From Thermoanaerobaculum sp. (GTDB lineage Bacteria > Acidobacteriota > Thermoanaerobaculia > Multivoradales > UBA5704), in the NCBI GenBank assembly GCA_021154885.1, contig JAJKHS010000118.1, positions 43,628 to 107,627 of the forward strand: DNA of 64,000 bases, written 5' to 3'. Made by a program: the position numbers and the translations under genes. Below, one piece after another: positions 57,173 to 64,000 of this stretch; the first letter of the stretch is position 1; every line of letters starts with the position of its first letter. The notes beneath the pieces are model-generated. The model saw only the letters and a list, made by a program, of their open reading frames with translations, had not been told where the DNA came from and ran no database searches.

Positions 57173-58906
57173 CTACTTCCCCTTCGACACCGCCCCCAAC
57201 GCCGCCTTCCTCGCCGCCTCGAACTCATCTCCCGGATTCCACGTGGGGAGCGTGGGATTGTCGGCGATCGACAGGGCGGCGAAGAAGCCGAGGCGGGTGT
57301 CCTCGATCATGCCGTCGTAGGTCCAGTTGGGGTCGAAGTTATCGCTCGGCTGGTGGTAGCGGTGGGCTTCGTAATCCTCGGCTTGCTGTTTGCCCCAGCC
57401 GGCGGGCTTGCCGATGTAGTCGGTGCCGGATTTCAGGTAGAGGGCCGGGACGCCGATCTTCGCGAAGTTGAATTGATCGGAGCGGTAGAAGTAGCCGCGG
57501 TCCGGGAACTGCTCGCCTTTCAAGGTGCGTCCCTGCCGCGCCGCCAGCGCTCCCACGAGCTTGTCCAGGGATGATTTACCGAGGCCGATGTAGGAGAGGT
57601 CACGGGTGCGCCCGAGGACGTTGCCGCCGTCGTAGTTGATGTTCGCCGCGATCTTGCCCGGCGGGAACGTCGGGTGTTTCGCCAGGTATTCGGAGCCCAG
57701 GAGACCCTGCTCTTCGGCCGCCACGAAGGCGATGAGGATGGACCGCTTCGGCCGCTCCGGCAGCGCCGCGAAGGCCCGGGCGATGGCCATCACCGTGGCG
57801 CAGCCGGCGGCGTTGTCGATGGCACCGTTGTAAATCCTGTCCCCCGTTTTGTCCGGCGTGCCGATCCCCAGATGGTCGTGGTGGGCGCTGAGGATTACTA
57901 CCTCGTCCTTGAGCTTCGGGTCGCTCCCCGGCAACAGGCCGAGGACGTTGGCTGTCTTCACCCGATCGATATCGTTGGTGAGCTCGAGGGAGGTGGTGAT
58001 CCCCAGGGGGACGGGCTTGAAGTCGCGGGACTTCGCCTGCTGGATCAGCTTGGCTAGGTCCTGGCCGGCCGCCTGGAAGAGGCGCCGGGTGGCGCCCTCC
58101 GTGGCCCAGCCCGCCACCTGGATGCGCGGCTCGCCGGCGGCGGGGAGCTCGAACTGCTCGCCGCTCCAGGAGGTCTGCACCACCTGCCATGGATAGCCGG
58201 CCGAGGGCGTGGTGTGGATGATGATCGCTCCTGCCGCTCCTTGCCGCGCCGCGCTCTCGTACTTGTAGACCCAGCGGCCGTAGAAGAGCCGGCGATTGCC
58301 TTCGAACAGCTTGGGGTCCCAGTCCGGGTCGTTGTTCATCATCACCAGGACTTTGCCCTTGAGGTTCATGCCCTTGAAGTCGTCCCACTTGTACTCGGGG
58401 GCCTGGATGCCGTAGCCCACGAACACCAGCTCGGCGTTTTTGATCGAGGCGGTGGGCTCCTGGACCTTGCTCGCGGCGATGTACTCGTCCGACCATTTGA
58501 GCTCGACGGTCTGGCTCCCGGCTTTGAAGTCCCAGGTCTTGGGAGCGTGGGTTTTGATGCCCACCATGTCGAAGGCCTGTTGCCAGGAGCCGCCCGGGGC
58601 GCCCGGCTGGTAGCCGAGGAGCTCGAGGGTGGAGGAGAGATAGAGGCGGGACGTCTGGTCGCCGCGGCTGGCGACGCCGCGGCCCTCCAGCAGATCGTCG
58701 GAGAGGAAGCGCAGGGGCGCTTCCAGGGTGCCACGATGGATGGCCTGGGCCGCCTTGTCGGCGCCCGGGGGGAGGAAGAGGCTCGCCGTCGCCGCCGCCT
58801 TCTTTTCGCTCTTCTCGGCGGCGGTGAGCACCGCCGGCAATGCGACGAGGAGAAGAAGGGAGCAGGCGAGGATCTCCTTCCGGGCCTGTCGTTTCGTGTT
58901 TTGCAT
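57173..58906 (-). CDS. Secreted M28 aminopeptidase with PA domain
   Basis: A 577-aa exported metallopeptidase. Signal peptide (KEILACSLLLLVALPAVLTA), a protease-associated domain in the middle (KGKVLVMMNNDPDWDP), and an M28 catalytic domain with two-zinc ligands in HHDHLG, IDNAAGCA, EEQGLLGSEY and a final HRYHQPSD. It should remove N-terminal residues from peptides outside the cytoplasm. ATG 58906 was chosen at the signal peptide. Repeat B copy 2 lies upstream. Confidence 0.92.
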   Translation of the reverse strand: MQNTKRQARKEILACSLLLLVALPAVLTAAEKSEKKAAATASLFLPPGADKAAQAIHRGTLEAPLRFLSDDLLEGRGVASRGDQTSRLYLSSTLELLGYQPGAPGGSWQQAFDMVGIKTHAPKTWDFKAGSQTVELKWSDEYIAASKVQEPTASIKNAELVFVGYGIQAPEYKWDDFKGMNLKGKVLVMMNNDPDWDPKLFEGNRRLFYGRWVYKYESAARQGAAGAIIIHTTPSAGYPWQVVQTSWSGEQFELPAAGEPRIQVAGWATEGATRRLFQAAGQDLAKLIQQAKSRDFKPVPLGITTSLELTNDIDRVKTANVLGLLPGSDPKLKDEVVILSAHHDHLGIGTPDKTGDRIYNGAIDNAAGCATVMAIARAFAALPERPKRSILIAFVAAEEQGLLGSEYLAKHPTFPPGKIAANINYDGGNVLGRTRDLSYIGLGKSSLDKLVGALAARQGRTLKGEQFPDRGYFYRSDQFNFAKIGVPALYLKSGTDYIGKPAGWGKQQAEDYEAHRYHQPSDNFDPNWTYDGMIEDTRLGFFAALSIADNPTLPTWNPGDEFEAARKAALGAVSKGK

Positions 58907-58980
58907 GAGAGGTAACCTCCGTGGGGCTCGTGGGGCTCGTGGAGCTGAGATTTCGGTGGTGGACTGTAGCATCCCTGGGA

Positions 58981-59155
58981 GCGCCCCGCCCAAGACCCTC
59001 ATCACCCCGGCCCTCTTCTCCCGCCCCCTCCCAACCCCCCTCACCGGGAGAAGAGGGAGACCAGCAAGAGCGCTTCAACCGGGTTCCCCTCTCCCGGGGA
59101 GGGGGGGCGAGGGGGCGGGAGAGGGGACAGGGGTGAGGGTTTCGGGGCGGGGGGC
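58981..59155. repeat. Dispersed palindromic repeat, family B, copy 2
   Basis: Begins gcgccccgcccaagaccctc and ends in the complementary ggggtgagggtttcggggcg, about 175 bp with an imperfect dyad. The left 34 bases are almost identical to copies 1 and 3. It lies between the divergent M28 peptidase and DUF2071 genes. Confidence 0.87.
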
Positions 59156-59235
59156 GCTCCGAGGCAAAGTTAGCGCCGAGGGTCCTTGCCCCCCGCCCCT
59201 CCCCGCGCTATGGTTGCCCGGGGGGTTTGGGACCC

Positions 59236-60078
59236 ATGCTGCGGACGACGGTGCGCGACTGCTTGTATCTGAACTGGGCGCTCCCGGCGGAGGAGCTGCC
59301 GGCGCCGCCCGTGCCGCTGCGCTACCAGCTCCATTCGTGGCAGGGGCGGGACTGGGTCTTCGCCTCTGCGCTGCTCTTCCATCAGGATTCGCTTCACTTC
59401 ACGGCCCTGCCGTGGCTGCGATTCGGTTACCCGCAGCTCAACCTCCGCCTCTACGTGCTGGACGACGAAGGCATCCCCTCCGTGCTGTTCCGGCGGATGC
59501 TCATGCCCACCTGGGTGGTACCCGGGACGCGGCTGGTCACGCATCAGCCGGCCTCGCGCGCCCATCTGAGTTTCCCGCGGCCGTCCAAGGACCCCGGCGG
59601 CGGCCCCTGGATCTGGCGGGTGGAGCGCAAGGGGCGGCTGGAGGTGCGGGCGTGGGAGGCGTCGCCCGCGGTGGGCGAGGGGCCGCGGCTGGGCTCGTGG
59701 GAGCAGGCGGTGCGCTACTTCCAGGACCGCCCGCGGGGCTATGCCCTGGCGTCGGGAGTGCTGCACCGGATCTCGACCGAGCATCTGCCGGTGCCCGTCT
59801 GGCCGCTCAAGGCCGAGGTGGACGGCAACGGCCTGCTGCCGCGTCTCCTCGACCTGCCGCCGGGCTCGCCCTTCCCGGCCCTTCACTCGGCGTGGCTCTG
59901 CCCGGAGATCTCGTTCGTCTTCGAGCTCGGGCTGGTGCTGCGGATGCCGGTGGCACCGGCGCCGGTCCTGGCGCAGCCGGCCGCCGGACGGGTGGTGAGC
60001 TTCCGCTGGCCGTCGTCGGACCCGCGCCGCTCGGGAGACCAGGGCTCCTCCCCCAAGCGGCGCCGGTCGTCGTGCTAG
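59236..60078 (+). CDS. DUF2071/YqjF-like protein
   Basis: A 280-aa soluble protein. The pattern DCLYLNWALPAEELPAPPVP, LRFGYPQLNLRLYV and SWEQAVRYFQDRPRGYAL matches the DUF2071 (YqjF) family, related in fold to acetoacetate decarboxylase; no catalytic Lys is evident. Function unknown. The C-terminal 30 residues are disordered. ATG 59236 precedes MLRTTVRDC. It ends 10 bp before the next gene. Confidence 0.75.
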   Translation: MLRTTVRDCLYLNWALPAEELPAPPVPLRYQLHSWQGRDWVFASALLFHQDSLHFTALPWLRFGYPQLNLRLYVLDDEGIPSVLFRRMLMPTWVVPGTRLVTHQPASRAHLSFPRPSKDPGGGPWIWRVERKGRLEVRAWEASPAVGEGPRLGSWEQAVRYFQDRPRGYALASGVLHRISTEHLPVPVWPLKAEVDGNGLLPRLLDLPPGSPFPALHSAWLCPEISFVFELGLVLRMPVAPAPVLAQPAAGRVVSFRWPSSDPRRSGDQGSSPKRRRSSC

Positions 60079-60088
60079 CATCCGCGGC

Positions 60089-61198
60089 ATGAGCTCGATC
60101 CCTCCCTCGATCCCTCCCTCGCAACGCCGCCCGCAACGCATCGCAGTGCTGCCCGGCGACGGCACGGGCAAGGACGTCACCGCCGAGGCCGTCAAGGTGC
60201 TCGAAGCCGCCGCGGAGACCTGGGACCTCCCCCTGGAGCTGGTCCATTTCGACTGGGACGCGGACCGCTATCTCGCCACCGGCGAGACCCTCCCCAAGGG
60301 GGCCCTGGACGATTTCCGGGAGAACTATTCCGCCGTCTTCATCGGCGCCTACGGCGATCCGCGGGTGCCCGACATGAAGCACGCCGCGGACATCCTGCTG
60401 GGCATCCGCTTCGGCCTCGACCTGTATATCAATCTCCGCCCCGTCAAGCTCTACGACGCCCGCCTCTGCCCGCTCAAGGACCGGACGGAGAAGGACGTGG
60501 ACATGGTGATCTTCCGCGAGAACACGGAGGGCGCCTACGTCAACGTCGGCGGCAATTTCAAGAAGGGCACCGCGGACGAGATCGCCATTCAGGACGAGAT
60601 CCACACGCGCAAGGGGGTCGAGCGCATCATCCGCGCCGCCTTCGAGTACGCCGTGAACCACGGCCGGCGCGAGGTGCTGATGGCCGACAAGTCGAACGTC
60701 ATGCGCTATGGTCACGACCTCTGGCAGCGGGCGTTCGCCGAGATCGCGGCGGAGTTTCCCCAGATTCAGTCGCGCCACATGTTCGTGGACGCCCTGACCA
60801 TGCAATTGGTCAAGCATCCGGAGAGCCTGGACGTGATCGTCACCAACAACATGTTCGGCGACATCATCACCGATCTCGGCGCGGCGCTCCAAGGGGGCCT
60901 GGGGGTCGCGGGCTCTGCCAATCTGCACCCGGGCCAGACCTCGATGTTCGAGCCGGTTCACGGCTCGGCGCCCAAGTACGCGGGCACCGGCAAGGCCGAT
61001 CCCATCGGTGCCATCCTCTCGGCGTCGCTGATGCTCGACTACCTCGGCCACGGCGAAGCCGCGCGGACGATCGAGGAGGCCGTGGCGCGCTCCATGCGCG
61101 AGGGCCAGACCACTCCGGACCTCGGCGGCTCGCTGACCACTTCGCAGGTGGGGGATCTGCTGGCCCGGGCAGTGGGGCGGGCGGTGGTGGCGGGGTAG
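60089..61198 (+). CDS. leuB: 3-isopropylmalate dehydrogenase-family enzyme
   Basis: A 369-aa beta-decarboxylating dehydrogenase. Motifs: VLPGDGTGKDVTAEA, LRPVKLYDARLCPLK, VIFRENTEGAYVNVGG, DKSNVMRYGHDLW, NNMFGDIITDLGAALQGGLG and EPVHGSAPKYAGTGKADP. LeuB is the best guess, although tartrate and isocitrate dehydrogenase relatives share these motifs. The N-terminus has a 12-bp tandem duplication encoding SIPPSIPP. The following synthase-like gene supports a 2-oxoacid chain-elongation pathway. Confidence 0.8.
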   Translation: MSSIPPSIPPSQRRPQRIAVLPGDGTGKDVTAEAVKVLEAAAETWDLPLELVHFDWDADRYLATGETLPKGALDDFRENYSAVFIGAYGDPRVPDMKHAADILLGIRFGLDLYINLRPVKLYDARLCPLKDRTEKDVDMVIFRENTEGAYVNVGGNFKKGTADEIAIQDEIHTRKGVERIIRAAFEYAVNHGRREVLMADKSNVMRYGHDLWQRAFAEIAAEFPQIQSRHMFVDALTMQLVKHPESLDVIVTNNMFGDIITDLGAALQGGLGVAGSANLHPGQTSMFEPVHGSAPKYAGTGKADPIGAILSASLMLDYLGHGEAARTIEEAVARSMREGQTTPDLGGSLTTSQVGDLLARAVGRAVVAG

Positions 61199-61199
61199 G

Positions 61200-61364
61200 G
61201 CCCCCACCCAAGACCCTCATCACCCCGGCCCTCTTCTCCCACCGCACTCCCCCCGACCGGGAGAAGAGGGAGAAGGCAAGAACTGTTAGGATCGCGTTCC
61301 CCTCTCCCGGTCGGGGGGAGTGCGGTGGGAGAAGGGCTAGGGGTGAGGGTTCGGGGTGGGAGGA
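61200..61364. repeat. Dispersed palindromic repeat, family B, copy 3
   Basis: About 165 bp starting cccccacccaagaccctcat with a nearly perfect dyad: ccgcactccccccgaccggg on the left and cccggtcggggggagtgcgg on the right. It separates the dehydrogenase and synthase genes, which run the same way. Confidence 0.9.
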
Positions 61365-61389
61365 CCGGAGAGGACGTTCGGAGGATACG

Positions 61390-62652
61390 ATGCACCCCAG
61401 CGAATCCGACCTCATCTACGACTGGAACCGCGTCGGCGGCGGGGATATTCGCCCGGCTCGCGGCAAGGTCGAATTGGATGACGAAACTCTGCGCGACGGC
61501 CTGCAGTCGCCGTCCGTGCGGAACCCCTCGATCGAGGACAAGCTCAAGATCCTGCACCTGATCGCCGCTTTGGGGATCGAGTCGGCGGATATCGGCCTGC
61601 CGGGTGCGGGGCCGCACGTGGTCCGCGACGTGGAGCGGCTGGCGCGGGAGATCGTGGAGCAGCGGTTGCCGATCGCTCCGAACTGCGCTGCCCGCACGGT
61701 GATCGCGGATATTCAGCCGATCGTCGAGATCTCGCAACGCACGGGCCTGGCCATCGAGGCGTCGTGCTTCATCGGCTCTTCTCCCATTCGCCAGTACGCC
61801 GAGGGGTGGACGCTCGACCGCATGCTCCGCCTCAGCCGCGAGGCCGTCGAGTTCGCTGTTAAGGAGGGGCTGCCGGTGATGTTCGTCACCGAGGATACGA
61901 CCCGTGCCGCGCCCGACGATCTGCGCCGGCTCTACACCGAGGCGGTCGAGGCCGGCGCCCGCCGGGTCTGCGTGGCCGATACGGTAGGACACGCGACGCC
62001 GAACGGCGCGCGCCACGTCATCCGGTTCATCCGCGAGGTGGTGGACGCGACAGGCGAGGACGTGAAGGTGGACTGGCACGGCCACAAGGACCGGGGCCTC
62101 TCGGTGATCAACGCCCTGGCTGCAGCCGAGGCCGGCGCCGACCGTCTGCACGGCACGGCCGTGGGCATCGGCGAGCGGGTGGGCAACTGCCCGATCGACG
62201 TGCTGCTGGTGAACATGCAGCTCCTGGGCTGGATCGACCGCGACTTGAGCCGCCTCCAGGAGTATTGCCGCCTCGTCTCCGATACGACGGGAGTGCCGCT
62301 GCCGGACAACTACCCCGTGGTGGGCCGGGACGCCTTTCGCACCGGCACGGGGGTCCACGCCTCGGCGATCATCAAAGCGCGGCAACGGGGCGAGGACTGG
62401 CTGGCCGACCGCGTCTACTCCTCCATTCCGGCCGCCCTCATCGGCAGCCGTCAGGTGATCGAAGTGGGGCCGATGAGCGGCGAGTCGAACGTCGTCTACT
62501 GGCTCCGCGAGCGGGGGATCGAGCCGGGCTCCGAGCTGGTGAAGGCGATCTTCCAGAAGGCCAAGACCTCGCCGGGGACGCTCGAAGAGGTGGAGATCCT
62601 GGAGATCTGCGGCGCGCATGGGGTCTCCCCGGGCGAGCCCCTGGTGCAGTGA
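61390..62652 (+). CDS. 2-isopropylmalate/homocitrate synthase-like protein
   Basis: A 420-aa HMGL-like TIM-barrel enzyme that would condense acetyl-CoA with a 2-oxoacid. Motifs: ELDDETLRDGLQSPSV (metal-binding Asp), GIESADIGLPG, CVADTVGHATPNGARHVI, VDWHGHKDRGLSV (His pair), HGTAVGIGERVGNCP and FRTGTGVHASAIIKA. It lacks the C-terminal regulatory LeuA dimer domain, so leucine feedback is unlikely. Substrate is open: isopropylmalate, homocitrate or citramalate type. ATG 61390; no Shine-Dalgarno is obvious apart from gaggatacg. Confidence 0.85.
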   Translation: MHPSESDLIYDWNRVGGGDIRPARGKVELDDETLRDGLQSPSVRNPSIEDKLKILHLIAALGIESADIGLPGAGPHVVRDVERLAREIVEQRLPIAPNCAARTVIADIQPIVEISQRTGLAIEASCFIGSSPIRQYAEGWTLDRMLRLSREAVEFAVKEGLPVMFVTEDTTRAAPDDLRRLYTEAVEAGARRVCVADTVGHATPNGARHVIRFIREVVDATGEDVKVDWHGHKDRGLSVINALAAAEAGADRLHGTAVGIGERVGNCPIDVLLVNMQLLGWIDRDLSRLQEYCRLVSDTTGVPLPDNYPVVGRDAFRTGTGVHASAIIKARQRGEDWLADRVYSSIPAALIGSRQVIEVGPMSGESNVVYWLRERGIEPGSELVKAIFQKAKTSPGTLEEVEILEICGAHGVSPGEPLVQ

Positions 62653-62654
62653 GA

Positions 62655-62683
62655 CCCCTGGGACCGCCGGCGTCCCGCCGGCC
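62655..62683. repeat. Palindromic repeat family A, copy 4 (left arm only)
   Basis: Only the left arm is present (cccctgggaccgccggcgtc plus ccgccggc). It fills the gap between the synthase stop and the recombinase start, six bases before ATG 62689. Confidence 0.85.
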
Positions 62684-62688
62684 CGCCC

Positions 62689-63597
62689 ATGGCTGAAACG
62701 GGTTCTCCCCCCTGGCGCCGCGCCCTCGACCGCTATCTGGAGAGCTTGGCGGTGGAGCGCGGGCTGTCGCAGAACACCGTCGCCAGCTACCGCAACGACC
62801 TGACGCGCCTCGGCGAGTGGCTGGCGAAGAAGGGCGGCCACGACCTGCTGACGGCGAACGCCGCCGATCTCTCGGCCCACATGCGGGGCCTCCAGCAACT
62901 CGGGCTCTCCCCGCGCTCCAGCGCCCGCGCCCTCTCCGCCATCCGTGGCTTCTATGAGAACCAGGTGATGCTCAAGGAGCGGGCGGACAACCCGGCCGTC
63001 AACCTCCTTCCGCCCAAGCTGTACAAGCCCCTGCCCAAGGTGCTCTCCGAGGACGAGGTGGAGGCCCTGCTCGCGACGCCGGACGTCGCGACTCCCATCG
63101 GCCTGCGCGATCGGGCGATGTTCGAGCTGCTCTATGCCTCCGGCCTGCGGGTGAGCGAGCTGGTGGGGCTCAAGCTCTCGCAGCTCCGCCTCGACGTCGG
63201 CTTCCTCGTCGCCTTCGGCAAGGGGAGCAAGGAGCGGGTGGTGCCGGTGGGGGAGCAGGCCGAGCACTGGACCCGCCGCTATCTGGCCGAGGTCCGGCCC
63301 ACGCTCGGCCACGGCCGGCATCAGATGGTCTTCCTGAACCGCTATGGCGAGCCGATGTCGCGCAGCGGCTTCTGGCGGATCATCAAGGCGCACGGCCTCA
63401 AGGCTGGCATCCGTTCTCCGCTCTCCCCCCACGTGCTGCGCCACAGCTTCGCCACCCACCTGCTGGAGCACGGCGCCGACCTGCGGGCGGTGCAGGCCAT
63501 GCTCGGCCACACCGACATCTCCACCACCCAGATCTACACGCACATCCATCAGGCGCGCCTGAAGTCTCTCTACGACAAGTTCCACCCGCGGTCGTAA
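62689..63597 (+). CDS. xerD: Tyrosine recombinase XerD/XerC
   Basis: A 302-aa site-specific recombinase that resolves chromosome dimers at dif with its partner. N-terminal SAM-like domain (1-100; LSQNTVASYRNDLTRLGEWL), then catalytic residues in the C-terminal domain: Arg in GLRVSEL, Lys in GKGSKER, His-x-x-Arg in HVLRHSFATH, His in LGHTDISTT and nucleophile Tyr in QIYTHIHQ. Length and motifs favour XerD over a phage integrase. ATG 62689 begins directly after repeat A copy 4, so no normal Shine-Dalgarno is visible. Confidence 0.92.
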   Translation: MAETGSPPWRRALDRYLESLAVERGLSQNTVASYRNDLTRLGEWLAKKGGHDLLTANAADLSAHMRGLQQLGLSPRSSARALSAIRGFYENQVMLKERADNPAVNLLPPKLYKPLPKVLSEDEVEALLATPDVATPIGLRDRAMFELLYASGLRVSELVGLKLSQLRLDVGFLVAFGKGSKERVVPVGEQAEHWTRRYLAEVRPTLGHGRHQMVFLNRYGEPMSRSGFWRIIKAHGLKAGIRSPLSPHVLRHSFATHLLEHGADLRAVQAMLGHTDISTTQIYTHIHQARLKSLYDKFHPRS

Positions 63598-63745
63598 GTT
63601 CTTTTCAGTCGCCTCTTGAATAGATCGAAATCCCCCTCGCAAACCCGCGTCCGGCGGGCACTTGCAAGATCGGTCCTCCTTTTTCCGTCTTTATGGGGCG
63701 GAGGGAGAGCGCCGATGGACGGCGATCTCGGCTCCCGGGATCGCC

Positions 63746-64000
63746 ATGGCTAACCAACACGACAAGATCTTCAAGCAACTGCTGCGTGTATTCCTCGAAG
63801 ACTTCCTGCGCCTGGTCGCGCCGCAGGCGCTGGAACGGCTGGACCTGTCCTCGTCCGAGCTCCTGGACAAGGAGCTCTTCGCCGGAGGTCTGCACGGTGG
63901 CCGGCGCGAGTTGGACCTTCTGGTCCGCGTCCGCACGACCGGCGGGAGCCCGTACCTGATTCACGTCGAGATCGAGGCCCGGGCGAGCCCGGGGATGAAG
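63746..64000 (+). CDS. Rpn-family nuclease, N-terminal part
   Basis: Partial at the window edge: 85 codons from ATG 63746 (MANQHDKIFKQLLRVFLEDF). The pattern HDKIFKQLL...EDFLRLVAP...LDLLVRV...YLIHVEIEAR matches Rpn/PD-(D/E)XK recombination-promoting nuclease or putative-transposase family proteins, with the E-x-E of the active site near the end. The C-terminal half is not in the window. About 150 bp separate it from xerD. Confidence 0.7.
   Translation, partial: MANQHDKIFKQLLRVFLEDFLRLVAPQALERLDLSSSELLDKELFAGGLHGGRRELDLLVRVRTTGGSPYLIHVEIEARASPGMK

Noticed and set aside
1..64000. tRNA, rRNA, riboswitch or insertion-sequence genes
   Set aside because: No cloverleaf with a T-loop consensus, rRNA block, known riboswitch core or transposase was seen on reading; a covariance-model scan would be needed to exclude short RNAs.

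Overview
This 64 kb window is high-GC, densely packed bacterial chromosome. No rRNA, tRNA, CRISPR array, prophage or insertion sequence was recognised. The mix of genes suggests an Acidobacteriota-like soil bacterium: a complete actinobacterial-type (group 1h) [NiFe]-hydrogenase locus, secreted TPR-CHAT proteins with their own ECF sigma and anti-sigma factors, secreted S9/M28/S55 peptidases and several families of dispersed palindromic repeats. That assignment is inference; no 16S or marker phylogeny could be run.

Layout. 1-7.8 kb holds a partial secreted protein, lipoyl synthase, an EamA exporter, a GNAT/di-iron oxygenase/proline dehydrogenase run, a BrnT-like/XRE toxin-antitoxin pair with a palindromic operator, and an FHA-GGDEF protein. 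8-23.1 kb is the hydrogenase locus: hypBA diverge from a long operon with small subunit, a 72-aa orphan, large subunit, a NifU-like protein, DUF5947, DUF6084, a 439-aa accessory protein, an endopeptidase, a 37-aa membrane peptide, a NicO-type nickel transporter and hypCDE. After a palindromic repeat come a double-SIS protein, a UXX-star-like thioredoxin-fold protein and hypF. Most neighbours overlap by ATGA/TTGA/GTGA, so this looks like one co-regulated unit for making and maturing a high-affinity H2 uptake enzyme, including nickel supply and CN/CO ligand synthesis. 23.2-33.6 kb is mixed housekeeping and accessory sequence (S9 peptidase, Cys-rich secreted proteins, DUF4160/DUF2442, S1/P1 nuclease, RecN, VapBC, Sua5/YrdC). 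33.6-39.3 kb is an ATGA-coupled run of an S55 peptidase, a secreted beta-propeller protein, coaD and an adenosine deaminase. 39.3-41.4 kb is a small accessory patch with a frameshifted HNH gene and an unusual array of about 21 degenerate 20/21-bp repeats.

41.4-57.1 kb is the most distinctive part. A four-gene module occurs twice: ECF sigma factor, single-pass anti-sigma factor, exported TPR-CHAT caspase-like protease, and a ~55-aa charged disordered peptide. A BamE-like lipoprotein lies between the copies. After aceE and a YceI protein comes a third CHAT protein, fused through one membrane helix to a formylglycine-generating-enzyme (FGE-sulfatase) domain. The arrangement recalls the TPR-CHAT/sigma-factor logic of type III-E CRISPR (Craspase, Csx30, RpoE), but with no CRISPR component; the parallel is inference.

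57.1-64 kb carries an M28 aminopeptidase, a DUF2071 protein, an isopropylmalate dehydrogenase/isopropylmalate synthase-like pair, a Xer recombinase and the start of an Rpn-family gene. Two palindromic repeat families recur through the window (four copies of one, three of the other). At least two insertions have supplied the C-terminal codons of neighbouring genes.
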